Assembly (NCBI GenBank): GCA_030613795.1
Contig: JAUWLG010000001.1
Coordinates: 1 to 21,645, forward strand
Direction of reading: 5' to 3'
From: Helicobacteraceae bacterium
GTDB taxonomy: Bacteria; Campylobacterota; Campylobacteria; Campylobacterales; Sulfurimonadaceae
Length of the DNA: 21,645 bases
A program made the position numbers and the translations under genes. This document shows positions 14,727-21,645 of the stretch, piece by piece. The notes below the pieces were generated by a model, which ran no database searches, was not told the origin of the DNA, and saw only the letters and a list, made by a program, of their open reading frames with translations. Numbering within the stretch: position 1 is the stretch's first letter; each line of letters begins with the position of its first letter.

Positions 14727-16286
14727 TCAGTTTTTCAATGAAGTCATTGATCTGAATCTCTCTCTCTCTTCAATAATCAAAGTAAATTCATCTGAAGGAA
14801 GTTTATAAATGGTACCGACAGAAGAGAACTTTTGTGTCAACAACAAGGCCAAGGACTGAAGCAGTTTGTCTCCTGCATCAAAACCGTAAAAATTATTGAT
14901 CTGTGAAAAACGATCAACATTAAACAGCAGCAGGTAGTTGTTATGGTGGTTTGAGAGAACAGAGATGAGTTTGCTGCGGTTTGGCAGTGACGTCAAGGGG
15001 TCAAAGTAGAGCTGTGTGAAAATTTCTCGTGTCTGTTCGTCTACTTTACTCTCTAAAGAGCCATTGAGGGAATTAAGCTCATGGCTCATGGCATTGGCCA
15101 AGTGTGAGAGTGCCTGAAATGTATTGAGATCATGGTCAGATTCGACTGTTGCTGCTTGTGATAGATCTTGTTCAAGTGCTATTTTATCAGTACGTTCTGA
15201 AAGTGCAAGATAGGTCATTGACTCATTCAGCAGGCGTGTATGATAAAATTCGCCATAGGTGAAAAAACCGGCGGTAGTTGCTTTTGCCTGTAGCGGACGG
15301 AGCTCATTGTCAATATGGTCTCCCAAAAAGCGTCTGCGCGCCATACAAGAGTAGATAAAAATACTTTCAATACCCTGCTGCTGAAGCTGTGCTATTGAAG
15401 CGGTACTGTTTTGAAGAATTATCTCTGTATTACCAATGCCGAAACGGATGCTGTCGCCTTCATTGATATTTCCTGCGAAGACCAAGGAACCATCACCATG
15501 TTTTTCCAAGACGGCCCTACCGACATATTCGTCTCCGCGCAAGATGAGCAGCGGGAACTCAATACCGATTTTCGGCAGTTGGTCAGCAATTTTCTTGCCA
15601 AGATATTTGGCATAAAAGTCTACAGCACTCATATTGTCGATAGTATAGACGCGGTTTTGATCGGCTTTTGTCACCTTTTTGTCCAAGCCGATCGGCATCC
15701 AGTCAAAATTAAAATGTGAAACTGTGTGCAGCTGTGGATTACTAAGCCCAACGGCAACGATCCCGTTGTCCGTAATGTGATTGTTATCAAAGACAAAGGT
15801 CTGGCTTAGATGGCCATTATCCCCTGCCAGACCGCCGGCAATAACGGTATTATTTAAAAGAGCATCAAGGCCGTTGAGCAGTCGTTCGCCATTGGTATGC
15901 AGACCATCACCGAAACAGATAAGAGCATTGGGATGGTACGGTGCAAGTTGATGCGCAAGCGCAGTACCGGTATGAAAAGAGTCTTTGTCTTTGTGATGTA
16001 TGAATGCTGTATACAAATTGGTCTTTTCAAATTGTGTGAAACTGAGCACGCTGGAGTGATCCAAGACAACATTGCCGGACATAATAGCACCATCGGTTGT
16101 GGTACCTATAATGGTTGCCTCTTTAAAATACCGTTTAAGTTCTGCTTGCAGCTGCACTATAAATCTATATTCAGCACGCCCGGAAAATACTTGGATCAGT
16201 AACCGTCGGCTATCCGTAATATGATGGGTGTTTACTAAGTTATTGAGGTCTGCAGGGTGTACAATAGTATAGTTTTTGGTTTGCAT
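14727..16286 (-). CDS. FIST-domain sensor with truncated, degenerate GGDEF domain
   Basis: The 519-residue product has a FIST N domain (about 25-215), which is thought to sense small ligands such as amino acids, then a FIST C domain (about 220-370, with SCMARRRFLGD and TTAGFFTYGEFY). A short coiled-coil linker follows (about 385-430), then the first part of a GGDEF domain starting at YFDPLTSLPNRSKL. The signature reads LPSDEF instead of GGDEF, so cyclase activity is unlikely. The frame then runs into a (GA)6 tract and ends about 12 codons later, losing the GGDEF end and the EAL domain. No transmembrane segment is seen, so it is probably cytoplasmic. The ATG at 16286 has GGAAG upstream. Confidence 0.87.
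   Translation of the reverse strand: MQTKNYTIVHPADLNNLVNTHHITDSRRLLIQVFSGRAEYRFIVQLQAELKRYFKEATIIGTTTDGAIMSGNVVLDHSSVLSFTQFEKTNLYTAFIHHKDKDSFHTGTALAHQLAPYHPNALICFGDGLHTNGERLLNGLDALLNNTVIAGGLAGDNGHLSQTFVFDNNHITDNGIVAVGLSNPQLHTVSHFNFDWMPIGLDKKVTKADQNRVYTIDNMSAVDFYAKYLGKKIADQLPKIGIEFPLLILRGDEYVGRAVLEKHGDGSLVFAGNINEGDSIRFGIGNTEIILQNSTASIAQLQQQGIESIFIYSCMARRRFLGDHIDNELRPLQAKATTAGFFTYGEFYHTRLLNESMTYLALSERTDKIALEQDLSQAATVESDHDLNTFQALSHLANAMSHELNSLNGSLESKVDEQTREIFTQLYFDPLTSLPNRSKLISVLSNHHNNYLLLFNVDRFSQINNFYGFDAGDKLLQSLALLLTQKFSSVGTIYKLPSDEFTLIIEERERFRSMTSLKN
14757..14768. repeat. (GA)6 dinucleotide tract at the frameshift point
   Basis: Six uninterrupted TC repeats on the plus strand (GA on the coding minus strand) lie exactly where the FIST-GGDEF frame departs from the EAL frame. 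Five or eight units would join the frames and give IIEEREIQINDFIEKL, typical of a GGDEF domain. Six units lead to a stop 12 codons past the tract. Such tracts are known slippage sites in phase-variable genes. Confidence 0.75.
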
Positions 16287-16559
16287 GAGCCAACTTCCAA
16301 GATGATATAGTATGTAGTATAATGTTTTTTATTGTAAGAATTTATTAAAAGCACTTATAAAAACCTGATTGGTCTTAATTAAGTTCACTTTTGAAATTGT
16401 CAGCATATTAATCAGGCAGCTTGCAAGAACGAAAACTGTCGATTTGGACAAGGGTAGCATAGTGGCTGTACTGTTTTTTAGACAGTATTGCAGAAATAAG
16501 AGCGATATCTGTTTGTATGCTGTTCTATGATTGAGAGAGTATGGGTATTGTATTCAAGA
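16287..16559. other. AT-rich gap between the FIST gene and crcB
   Basis: No gene is supported here. Directly upstream of the FIST gene on the minus strand, TATACT (reverse complement of 16316-16321) could be a -10 box. A weak 6-bp dyad TACTGT/ACAGTA with a 7-nt spacer sits near 16468-16487. No clear terminator for the crcB operon was found. Confidence 0.3.
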
Positions 16560-16955
16560 CTATTTAAATAGAGCAGAAGTCAGTGTGAATCCAGCCCCTG
16601 CCATTAAGACAGTTCCAAACACATTCATCGCCATATTGGCAGCTGCAAGAAGATAACTTCCCCCTTGAAGTAAAAAGAAACTCTCCATCGCAAAAGTTGA
16701 GTAAGTAGTCAATGCACCGAGCAAACCAGTAGTCAGAAACGATTTCATCTCGACGGAGAGAAGGCTGGCCTGCGTTGTATTGGCAAAAATAGCAAACAAG
16801 ATACCGATAGCCAGAGAACCGATAAGGTTGACACTGAGCGTTCCGTAAGGAAGGTTATGGGGAAAATGGTGTGAGACGACACCGTTAAGATAGGCACGTA
16901 AAACAGCGCCGAGAAAACCACCTGCACCGATTGCTAGTAGGGTCTGCCAACTCAT
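16560..16955 (-). CDS. crcB: Fluoride channel CrcB/Fluc
   Basis: CrcB is a small dual-topology inner-membrane channel that lets fluoride leave the cell. The 131 residues hold four hydrophobic helices and the family blocks GGFLGAVLRAYL (12-23), GTLSVNLIGSLAIG (38-51, pore asparagine N43) and GLLGALTTYSTFAMES (77-92). The usual TTFSTF reads TTYSTF, with one of the two pore-region phenylalanines replaced by tyrosine. It is the last gene of the minus-strand operon after plsC. Its start is duplicated upstream by a 25-27 bp direct repeat that flanks an inserted element, and a 39-codon frame ends on its ATG as ATGA. No fluoride riboswitch was recognised upstream. Confidence 0.95.
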   Translation of the reverse strand: MSWQTLLAIGAGGFLGAVLRAYLNGVVSHHFPHNLPYGTLSVNLIGSLAIGILFAIFANTTQASLLSVEMKSFLTTGLLGALTTYSTFAMESFFLLQGGSYLLAAANMAMNVFGTVLMAGAGFTLTSALFK

Positions 16956-17087
16956 TTTACAGACTTTAAGAAGTGCAAAGCACGAGGGCCTACTGCCGAA
17001 GTGAACATAGCGTTAGCGTAGTGCAAGGGGCTTTGCTCCTTGTGCGTTAGAGATAAGTAATGCCAACTCATTTTACAGATACTTTAA
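16945..17087. repeat. Direct repeats flanking repeat element D at the crcB start
   Basis: The 25-nt segment 16945-16969 and the 27-nt segment 17061-17087 are identical apart from a 2-nt gap, and share an unbroken 19-mer. Each contains a crcB-like start (ATG AGT TGG CA on the minus strand), and the distal copy includes the plsC stop. Between them lies an element whose 29-nt core (16993-17021) matches copy C near 6957-6985. The simplest reading is insertion of the element with duplication of the plsC-crcB junction. GCACGAGG (16980-16987) pairs with CCTTGTGC (17038-17045), and GCAAAGC (16975-16981) with GCTTTGC (17030-17036), as alternative stems. Confidence 0.65.
16952..17071 (-). CDS. Candidate 39-residue upstream ORF coupled to crcB
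   Basis: Starting from the duplicated crcB-like start at 17071, a frame of 39 codons begins M-S-W like CrcB, runs through the inserted repeat element and stops as TGA overlapping the crcB ATG (ATGA). The peptide has no recognised domain and its sequence is dictated by the repeat. It may be a by-product of the insertion that keeps ribosomes flowing into crcB. There is no independent evidence that it makes a stable peptide. Confidence 0.25.
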   Translation of the reverse strand: MSWHYLSLTHKEQSPLHYANAMFTSAVGPRALHFLKSVK

Positions 17088-17779
17088 TTGTCAAGTTTTG
17101 CGACATACTCATCATAAGTCTCTTGCATGGTCACTTGAAGATCTGTAAGCCACTCTTTGTTCTCTTTAGAAGCAATAAAAGAGTCAAGGTACACGACAGT
17201 GATACTGCCTGTCTGTCCGCTTCTGTTTTTAAGGTCAAAGTAGCGTGAGGTGTTGATAAGAACGACAGGTTGAACACGAAGCTCATATTTGTCCGCTATC
17301 ATTTTAGCACCGGGTTTAAAGTCACGCATATTTGGTCCACTTGAACGTGTCCCCTCTGGAAACATCACAACACAACGCCCTTGATCAAGACGTTTTTTTG
17401 TCTCTCTGACTAATGATACAAGTGCTGCTTTAGAACCACGATCTACAGGAATGTCATCAGAGAGGCGGATAGCAAGACCGAAGAAAGGGACACTGAAAAG
17501 CTCTTTTTTTGCGACCCAGACAAGGTTACGTTTAGTGGTACACTCTAAGGTCGAGATGTCAATATCACTCTGATGGTTGGCAATAAGCATCTTAGCTTCG
17601 GGATCGATCTTACCAACTGTTTTGACTGGGTTGAACATAAAGGTGTGGATAAAACATGAGGCGATCTTCGAGCCGTACGGTTTGGGCACAAGCTTCCATA
17701 CTAAGATCTTAATACCAAGACCGATTAAGATGATAACGAGGCTGTATAGCCAATTAATACGAGCAAATATCGTCTTCAC
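17084..17779 (-). CDS. plsC: 1-acyl-sn-glycerol-3-phosphate acyltransferase
   Basis: PlsC adds the second acyl chain to lysophosphatidic acid, forming phosphatidic acid at the inner membrane. The 231-residue protein has an N-terminal membrane anchor (about 11-30) and the acyltransferase blocks in order: the catalytic NHQSDID (H69, D74), the glycerol-phosphate-binding FPEGTRSSG (140-148) and, between them, IPVDRGS (110-116). The C-terminal VQPVVLINTSRYF is also typical. The start is a GTG at 17779 that overlaps the end of the preceding gene by 26 nt, so the two are translated as a pair. The stop lies inside the distal copy of the direct repeat before crcB. Confidence 0.95.
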   Translation of the reverse strand: MKTIFARINWLYSLVIILIGLGIKILVWKLVPKPYGSKIASCFIHTFMFNPVKTVGKIDPEAKMLIANHQSDIDISTLECTTKRNLVWVAKKELFSVPFFGLAIRLSDDIPVDRGSKAALVSLVRETKKRLDQGRCVVMFPEGTRSSGPNMRDFKPGAKMIADKYELRVQPVVLINTSRYFDLKNRSGQTGSITVVYLDSFIASKENKEWLTDLQVTMQETYDEYVAKLDN

Positions 17780-18824
17780 TGACCCACCCTATCTTGCTGT
17801 TGTGTGTGATCTGTTTATAATCTTTTACACTGTTTTTAACCTCAAAGTCACCTTGAACAGACAGTACGTCAAACACGGTAGCATTCTCTATTGGTAAAAG
17901 GTAGAGAGGCGCATTAGCCTTGACACAGATATTTTCTGCCGGTGTCGCTTGCAGTGCAATGTAAATACCGGGAGCAACAATAAAGAGAGCGATCCACCAT
18001 TTGCGATATACGATCAAAAGTATGAGGGCGATGATGATGACCACACCGGCTGCGGCGATCTTGATGATATAGTTTTTGTTTTCTGTCGGTTTAAGATCAC
18101 TCTGGGTCGAGACGGAGTCATCGATCACTTCGATAGGGATCTTCACCTTCATGTAACGCTCTTTTGTTAGGTCGAAGTAGGTGAACTCTAACTTTTCGTA
18201 TTTTTTAGGGATAACCGCATAGTAGGTCATGCTCGACGTTGTAATATCGGGCTTAACACTCTCAAAACCCTGCTCATTTGCACCATTGAGGTTAAAGGCT
18301 TTTATATTACAGTGTTCCGCTTTGGCATCAAAGGTCAAGATGTTATGTTTATTGTCATACTTTTTGGCGTCGATCGAGGTGACCTTAAAACTGTCGGCCA
18401 GAATACCGGCAAATTTTTGATCGGGATTGAGTGTGACACCTTCGATCTTTTCACCTTTAAGCGTCGACTGTTCTGAGCCGATCGATGCAGTTATGTTTGG
18501 TAGAACGATATTGCTGGATGTCGCCAAAAAGTAGAAGGTGTCTAAGACATAAGAACCTTTGTCCTTGCGCTGGGGAGAATGGCTTTGCAAGGTTGCTCCG
18601 CGAGCACCTTTGAAAGTGTATTTTAGTTTATTGTGTTGTCTGATCGTTGAAAGTGTCTTGAGGGTAATAGAGAAATATTGGCCGTTAAAGACACGTTCAG
18701 GTATGTTGTCTTTATAGGTGTCGTCATGATACGAAAGATAGATCACTTTCTGTTGTGCCTGCAGTGATGCCGGTGTCGCAAAAGCAGCTAAGAGCAGGGC
18801 AAGAACAAGCAGTAATCTTTTCAA
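17754..18824 (-). CDS. Membrane-anchored exported protein with SH3-like C-terminus
   Basis: I do not recognise a named gene. The 356-residue protein has a signal peptide (about 1-23), a beta-rich extracytoplasmic part (about 25-245), two adjacent hydrophobic segments (about 251-268, IIKIAAAGVVIIIALILLIV, and 273-291) and a C-terminal domain of about 60 residues ending GWVSEDDICSY, typical of bacterial SH3-like folds. The overall plan resembles BatD-like proteins with an added SH3 domain, but this is only a resemblance. It begins two bases after the purQ stop and overlaps plsC, so it belongs to the operon although it has no evident link to purine synthesis. A cell-envelope role is likely. Confidence 0.75.
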   Translation of the reverse strand: MKRLLLVLALLLAAFATPASLQAQQKVIYLSYHDDTYKDNIPERVFNGQYFSITLKTLSTIRQHNKLKYTFKGARGATLQSHSPQRKDKGSYVLDTFYFLATSSNIVLPNITASIGSEQSTLKGEKIEGVTLNPDQKFAGILADSFKVTSIDAKKYDNKHNILTFDAKAEHCNIKAFNLNGANEQGFESVKPDITTSSMTYYAVIPKKYEKLEFTYFDLTKERYMKVKIPIEVIDDSVSTQSDLKPTENKNYIIKIAAAGVVIIIALILLIVYRKWWIALFIVAPGIYIALQATPAENICVKANAPLYLLPIENATVFDVLSVQGDFEVKNSVKDYKQITHNSKIGWVSEDDICSY

Positions 18825-18826
18825 AA

Positions 18827-19495
18827 CTACATCAGCCCTTCAAGCATCTTGATGCCGTCAGAAGAGCCAAGAACATCTTCCATCGCACGTTCAGGGTGAG
18901 GCATAAGACCAAAGATATTTTTCTCTTTGTTACAGATACCTGCAATAGAGTCTACTGAACCATTAGGGTTTGAGATCTCGCCATCTTTGTCACAGTAGTG
19001 CAGAAGAACTTGGTCATTCGCATAAAGCTCTTTTAGACCGGCTTCGTCGATGAAGAAGTTTCCATCATGGTGAGCGATAGGGATGTTAACAACATCACTG
19101 TTGTCGAACTTGCTTAAAAAGTCATTGCTGTTGTTTGCCACTTTTAGGTTGTGGTGTTTAGAGATAAAGTGCAGGTGCTCGTTACGTTTGAGTGCACCAG
19201 GCAGCATATGTGTCTCAGTCAAGACTTGAAAACCGTTACAGATACCAAGTACTTTTTTGCCTGCTTCAGCGTGTGCTTTAACGGCTTTCATGATCGGTGA
19301 TTTAGAAGCGATAGCACCCGAACGAAGGTAGTCACCATAAGAGAAACCTCCGGCAATGACAACAAGATCGACATCATCAGAGATAGTTGTCTCTTGGTGC
19401 CAAAGAATCGCTGTTGTAGCACCTAGCTTTTCAAAAGCATACTGTGTATCGTACTCACAGTTGGTTCCAGGAAATTGAACAATACCTACTTTCAT
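18827..19495 (-). CDS. purQ: Phosphoribosylformylglycinamidine synthase subunit PurQ (glutaminase)
   Basis: PurQ hydrolyses glutamine and passes ammonia to PurL for the fourth step of purine synthesis. It is a class I glutamine amidotransferase of 222 residues. The nucleophile is C86 in LGICNGFQ, and the catalytic partners are H200 and E202 in LMPHPERAME. The N-terminal VGIVQFPGTNCEYD and GGFSYGDYLRSGAIA are typical of the small PurQ that works in a complex with PurS and PurL. The ATG overlaps the purS stop by one base (TAATG). purL is not in the window. Confidence 0.97.
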   Translation of the reverse strand: MKVGIVQFPGTNCEYDTQYAFEKLGATTAILWHQETTISDDVDLVVIAGGFSYGDYLRSGAIASKSPIMKAVKAHAEAGKKVLGICNGFQVLTETHMLPGALKRNEHLHFISKHHNLKVANNSNDFLSKFDNSDVVNIPIAHHDGNFFIDEAGLKELYANDQVLLHYCDKDGEISNPNGSVDSIAGICNKEKNIFGLMPHPERAMEDVLGSSDGIKMLEGLM

Positions 19496-19737
19496 TATGC
19501 GATGATCTCTATTTCGTAGTCTTCGATAACGGTGTTGGCAAGAAGGTCTTCACACATCTGTGTCACCTCTTCACGAGCAGCAGCCTCATCTTTAGAGCTA
19601 AGTTTCACTACGACTTGGCGTCCAACACGGACATCTTCAACATTCTCAAAATGAAGAGAGTCAAGCGCATGGTGAACCGCTTTACCTTGAGAGTCAAGTA
19701 CACCGTTTTTTAGTGAGATATTAATAATGGCAGTCAT
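19495..19737 (-). CDS. purS: Phosphoribosylformylglycinamidine synthase subunit PurS
   Basis: PurS (80 residues) bridges PurQ and small PurL in the multi-subunit FGAM synthase. The sequence shows the family pattern: an initial beta strand (INISLKNGVLDSQGKAV), a helix HALDSLHFENV, the strand VRVGRQVVVKL and a C-terminal helix rich in alanine and glutamate (AAAREEVTQMCEDLLANTVIEDYEIEI in outline). Length is normal. It starts eight bases after purC and ends in a one-base overlap with purQ, giving the common purC-purS-purQ order. Confidence 0.95.
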   Translation of the reverse strand: MTAIINISLKNGVLDSQGKAVHHALDSLHFENVEDVRVGRQVVVKLSSKDEAAAREEVTQMCEDLLANTVIEDYEIEIIA

Positions 19738-19745
19738 TGTTTTCC

Positions 19746-20459
19746 TTATTTGTTTAAAATTCTGTTGAGTACTTCTTCGTAAGCAAGCGTTAGCCCGCCT
19801 AAACCTTGACGAAAACGGTCTTTATCCATTTTCTCACCTGTTTCAGCATCCCAGAAACGGCAGTTGTCCGGAGAGATCTCATCGACTAAGATGATGTTGC
19901 CGTCTTTGTCTTTACCAAATTCAAGTTTGAAGTCAACAAGGTTAAGCCCTTTTGCTTCAAAGTAAGGTTTTAAGATGTCGTTGACCTGACGTGCCATGCG
20001 GCGAAGTTTGTCCAACTCGTCTTGGTACTCTACAAGCTCTAAAATGAGTGCATGTTGATCATTTAACTTAGGATCACCCAGATCATCGTTTTTATAATCA
20101 AACTCTACCAGTGTAAATGGAAGTACTTTTCCATCTTCGATTCCAAGGTTGCGGCTAAGACTGCCTGTCGCGATGTTACGAACAATGACTTCGATCAGAA
20201 TGACGTCAACACGTTTATGAAGCATGTGATTGTCATCCATCATCTCGATGAAGTGAGTTGGAATACCTTCAGCCTCTAAGACTTTAAAAAGTTCAGTAGA
20301 GATCTTGTTGTTAAGGGCACCTTTACCTGCTTCACTTGACTTCTTTTCGCCATTAAATGCTGTTAAGTCGTCTTTAAACTCTGAGATCAGGATCTCTGGT
20401 TCGTCTGTTGTAAAAAGTCTTTTTGCTTTACCTTCGTAAAGTAGTTCGCGTTTTTCCAT
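19746..20459 (-). CDS. purC: Phosphoribosylaminoimidazole-succinocarboxamide (SAICAR) synthase
   Basis: PurC joins CAIR with aspartate using ATP, the eighth step of IMP synthesis. The 237 residues contain [11 protein letters not shown] at the start, the ATP-site segment [20 protein letters not shown] (substrate site), LVDFKLEFG and [13 protein letters not shown], all family hallmarks in order. Length is typical of the bacterial single-domain enzyme. It follows the ctp gene by six bases, placing a peptidase at the head of the purine cluster. No purine (PurR or guanine riboswitch) control element was seen in the short gap. Confidence 0.97.
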   Translation of the reverse strand: MEKRELLYEGKAKRLFTTDEPEILISEFKDDLTAFNGEKKSSEAGKGALNNKISTELFKVLEAEGIPTHFIEMMDDNHMLHKRVDVILIEVIVRNIATGSLSRNLGIEDGKVLPFTLVEFDYKNDDLGDPKLNDQHALILELVEYQDELDKLRRMARQVNDILKPYFEAKGLNLVDFKLEFGKDKDGNIILVDEISPDNCRFWDAETGEKMDKDRFRQGLGGLTLAYEEVLNRILNK

Positions 20460-20465
20460 TTGTGG

Positions 20466-21644
20466 TTATCCTTTGACTATGATGAGGGCTTTCATGATGT
20501 CAGTTCCCTCTTTGAGTTGTATATCTTTTGTTAATTGCTCTTCGGTGATGATGTTTTTGTCGTCTTCTTTTTTATCATCTTCTTTTTTCTCTTTTTTACC
20601 ATTGACTTTTTCGAGTTCACCTTCGAGGTGCTTTTTAAGGTCAGCCTCTTTAAGGGCGAACTTGTTCTCTCTGGTGTCGACAGTTCCGGCAAGAACCTTG
20701 ATGTCCGGAGTCACGCCGACTGCTTGGATCGTACGTCCGCTTGGCAGGTAGTAACGTGCAACGGTAAGTTTGATAGCGTCTGTTGCCGTGATTGGCAAGA
20801 TGACCTGTACTGAACCTTTACCAAAGGTTTTTGTTCCAAGAACAACAGCGCGTTTGTGGTCTTGAAGCGCGCCACCGACGATCTCAGATGCCGAAGCACT
20901 ACCACCGTTGACAAGAACAAGGAGAGGTACTTTTGTCAATGTCGTTTCAGGCTTGGCACTGAAGGTCTCGTTTTCGCGAGTATCACGACCTTTTTGAGAG
21001 ACAATGTCACCTTCGTCAACAAAGAGGTCAACCAGTCCAACAGCCTGGTCAAGCAGACCGCCCGGGTTGTTACGCAAGTCCAAGATGATCCCTTTAGTCG
21101 CTGCCTGATGTTTTTTGATCGCTTTAGAGACATCCTCGACCACTTTTTTATCAAAGCTGGTAACACGGATATAGAGAATGTCATCACCAATAGTCTTGGC
21201 ATAAACAGATTCGATCTTGATGATGTCACGAATGATATGGATGGTAAGAGGTTTTCTTTCACCTTCACGAACGATGGTCAAGTCGATCGGCGACCCTTTT
21301 TTACCGCGCATAATGCCAACAGCTTCATCGAGTCCCATACCAAGCGTTGATTTGTCATTGATCTTTAAGATGATATCACCGGCTTCTATACCCGCTTTGT
21401 CAGCAGGTGTGCCTTCGATAGGTGCGATGACAGTCAGTGCGCCGTCTTTCATACCGACAGTAATACCTAAGCCGCCAAACTCACCGTTAGTCTGAACTTT
21501 CAGGCTCTCAAAACTTTTAGCGTCAAGATAGTTAGAGTGGGCATCGAGGTTGGTCATCATCCCTTTGAGTGCTTTGTCCATCAACTCTTCGATAGTAAGC
21601 TCATCTACATTGTACTTTTCAACAATACTGAGTACTTTTGTGAA
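20466..21644 (-). CDS. Carboxy-terminal processing peptidase (S41 family), N-terminus outside window
   Basis: This is a tail-specific periplasmic serine protease with a PDZ domain. The 392 residues seen run past the right edge in frame (FTKVLSIVEKYNVDELTIEEL before the first ATG), so the signal peptide is not visible. Early motifs are LDAHSNYLD and the PDZ segment GLGITVGMKDG to GDIILKIND. The catalytic dyad is the second serine of GSASASE (codon 20892-20894) and the lysine of FGKGSVQ (codon 20817-20819), 25 residues apart as in CtpA. The C-terminus has a lysine/aspartate-rich stretch (KKEKKEDDKKEDDK) before the last 35 residues. It leads into purC after six bases. Confidence 0.95.
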   Translation of the reverse strand, partial: FTKVLSIVEKYNVDELTIEELMDKALKGMMTNLDAHSNYLDAKSFESLKVQTNGEFGGLGITVGMKDGALTVIAPIEGTPADKAGIEAGDIILKINDKSTLGMGLDEAVGIMRGKKGSPIDLTIVREGERKPLTIHIIRDIIKIESVYAKTIGDDILYIRVTSFDKKVVEDVSKAIKKHQAATKGIILDLRNNPGGLLDQAVGLVDLFVDEGDIVSQKGRDTRENETFSAKPETTLTKVPLLVLVNGGSASASEIVGGALQDHKRAVVLGTKTFGKGSVQVILPITATDAIKLTVARYYLPSGRTIQAVGVTPDIKVLAGTVDTRENKFALKEADLKKHLEGELEKVNGKKEKKEDDKKEDDKNIITEEQLTKDIQLKEGTDIMKALIIVKG

Positions 21645-21645
21645 C

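Noticed and set aside
16956..17083. Fluoride riboswitch upstream of crcB
   Set aside because: The sequence is explained by the repeat element and its flanking duplication; the conserved core of the crcB motif RNA was not found.
20560..20620. A-rich runs coding the KKEDDKKEDDK tail of the S41 peptidase as a slippage site
   Set aside because: The runs are only six bases and the frame is intact through them; charged tails of this sort are common in Ctp proteins.
1..21645. CRISPR array, insertion sequence, integron or prophage module
   Set aside because: No regularly spaced repeats, transposase, integrase or phage protein was found on either strand.

Overview
The window looks like chromosome from a Campylobacterota (epsilonproteobacterial) organism, most probably Sulfurimonas or a close relative. 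The evidence is the moderately AT-rich DNA, the protein sequences of LepA, SelD, GrpE/DnaK, ProA and the Pur enzymes, extended -10 promoters with little -35 consensus, and tightly packed operons. This placement rests on recognising families, not on a database search. No prophage, insertion sequence, CRISPR array, rRNA or tRNA was seen.

Layout. 1-869: C-terminal half of lepA (EF4), with an in-frame TAA near the left edge. 1085-1660: ComF-like phosphoribosyltransferase. 1665-3783 (minus): selU and selD, a selenium pair for tRNA selenouridine. 3897-4373: small soluble P-type-ATPase-like HAD protein. 4390-5964 (minus): a two-domain SagB/ThcOx-type nitroreductase split by an in-frame TAA. 6325-8947: grpE and dnaK behind a near-perfect sigma70 promoter, with no hrcA next to them. 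9069-9686: exported ankyrin-repeat protein. 9986-13422: proA, an orphan ABC ATPase, an exported protein of unknown function and a YqiA-like esterase, in an overlapping or near-overlapping series. 13816-16286 (minus): a FIST-GGDEF-EAL c-di-GMP protein split by a frameshift exactly at a (GA)6 tract. 16560 to the right edge (minus): ctp, purC, purS, purQ, an exported SH3-like protein, plsC and crcB, which read as one long operon.

Housekeeping functions dominate: translation, chaperones, purine and proline synthesis, phospholipid synthesis, fluoride export. The unusual content lies between genes and in broken genes. Two structured intergenic elements (872-977 and 9683-9790) share a core, and their differing stems stay complementary. 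Two others (around 6957-6985 and 16993-17021) share a 29-nt core. The last sits between 25-27 bp direct repeats that duplicate the crcB start and create a 39-codon reading frame coupled to crcB by ATGA.

Three otherwise intact genes (lepA, sagB-like, FIST-GGDEF-EAL) carry single disabling lesions, and DnaK has a substitution in its GGSTR motif. Real decay, phase variation (for the GA tract) and sequencing error remain open and can be told apart by reads or relatives.
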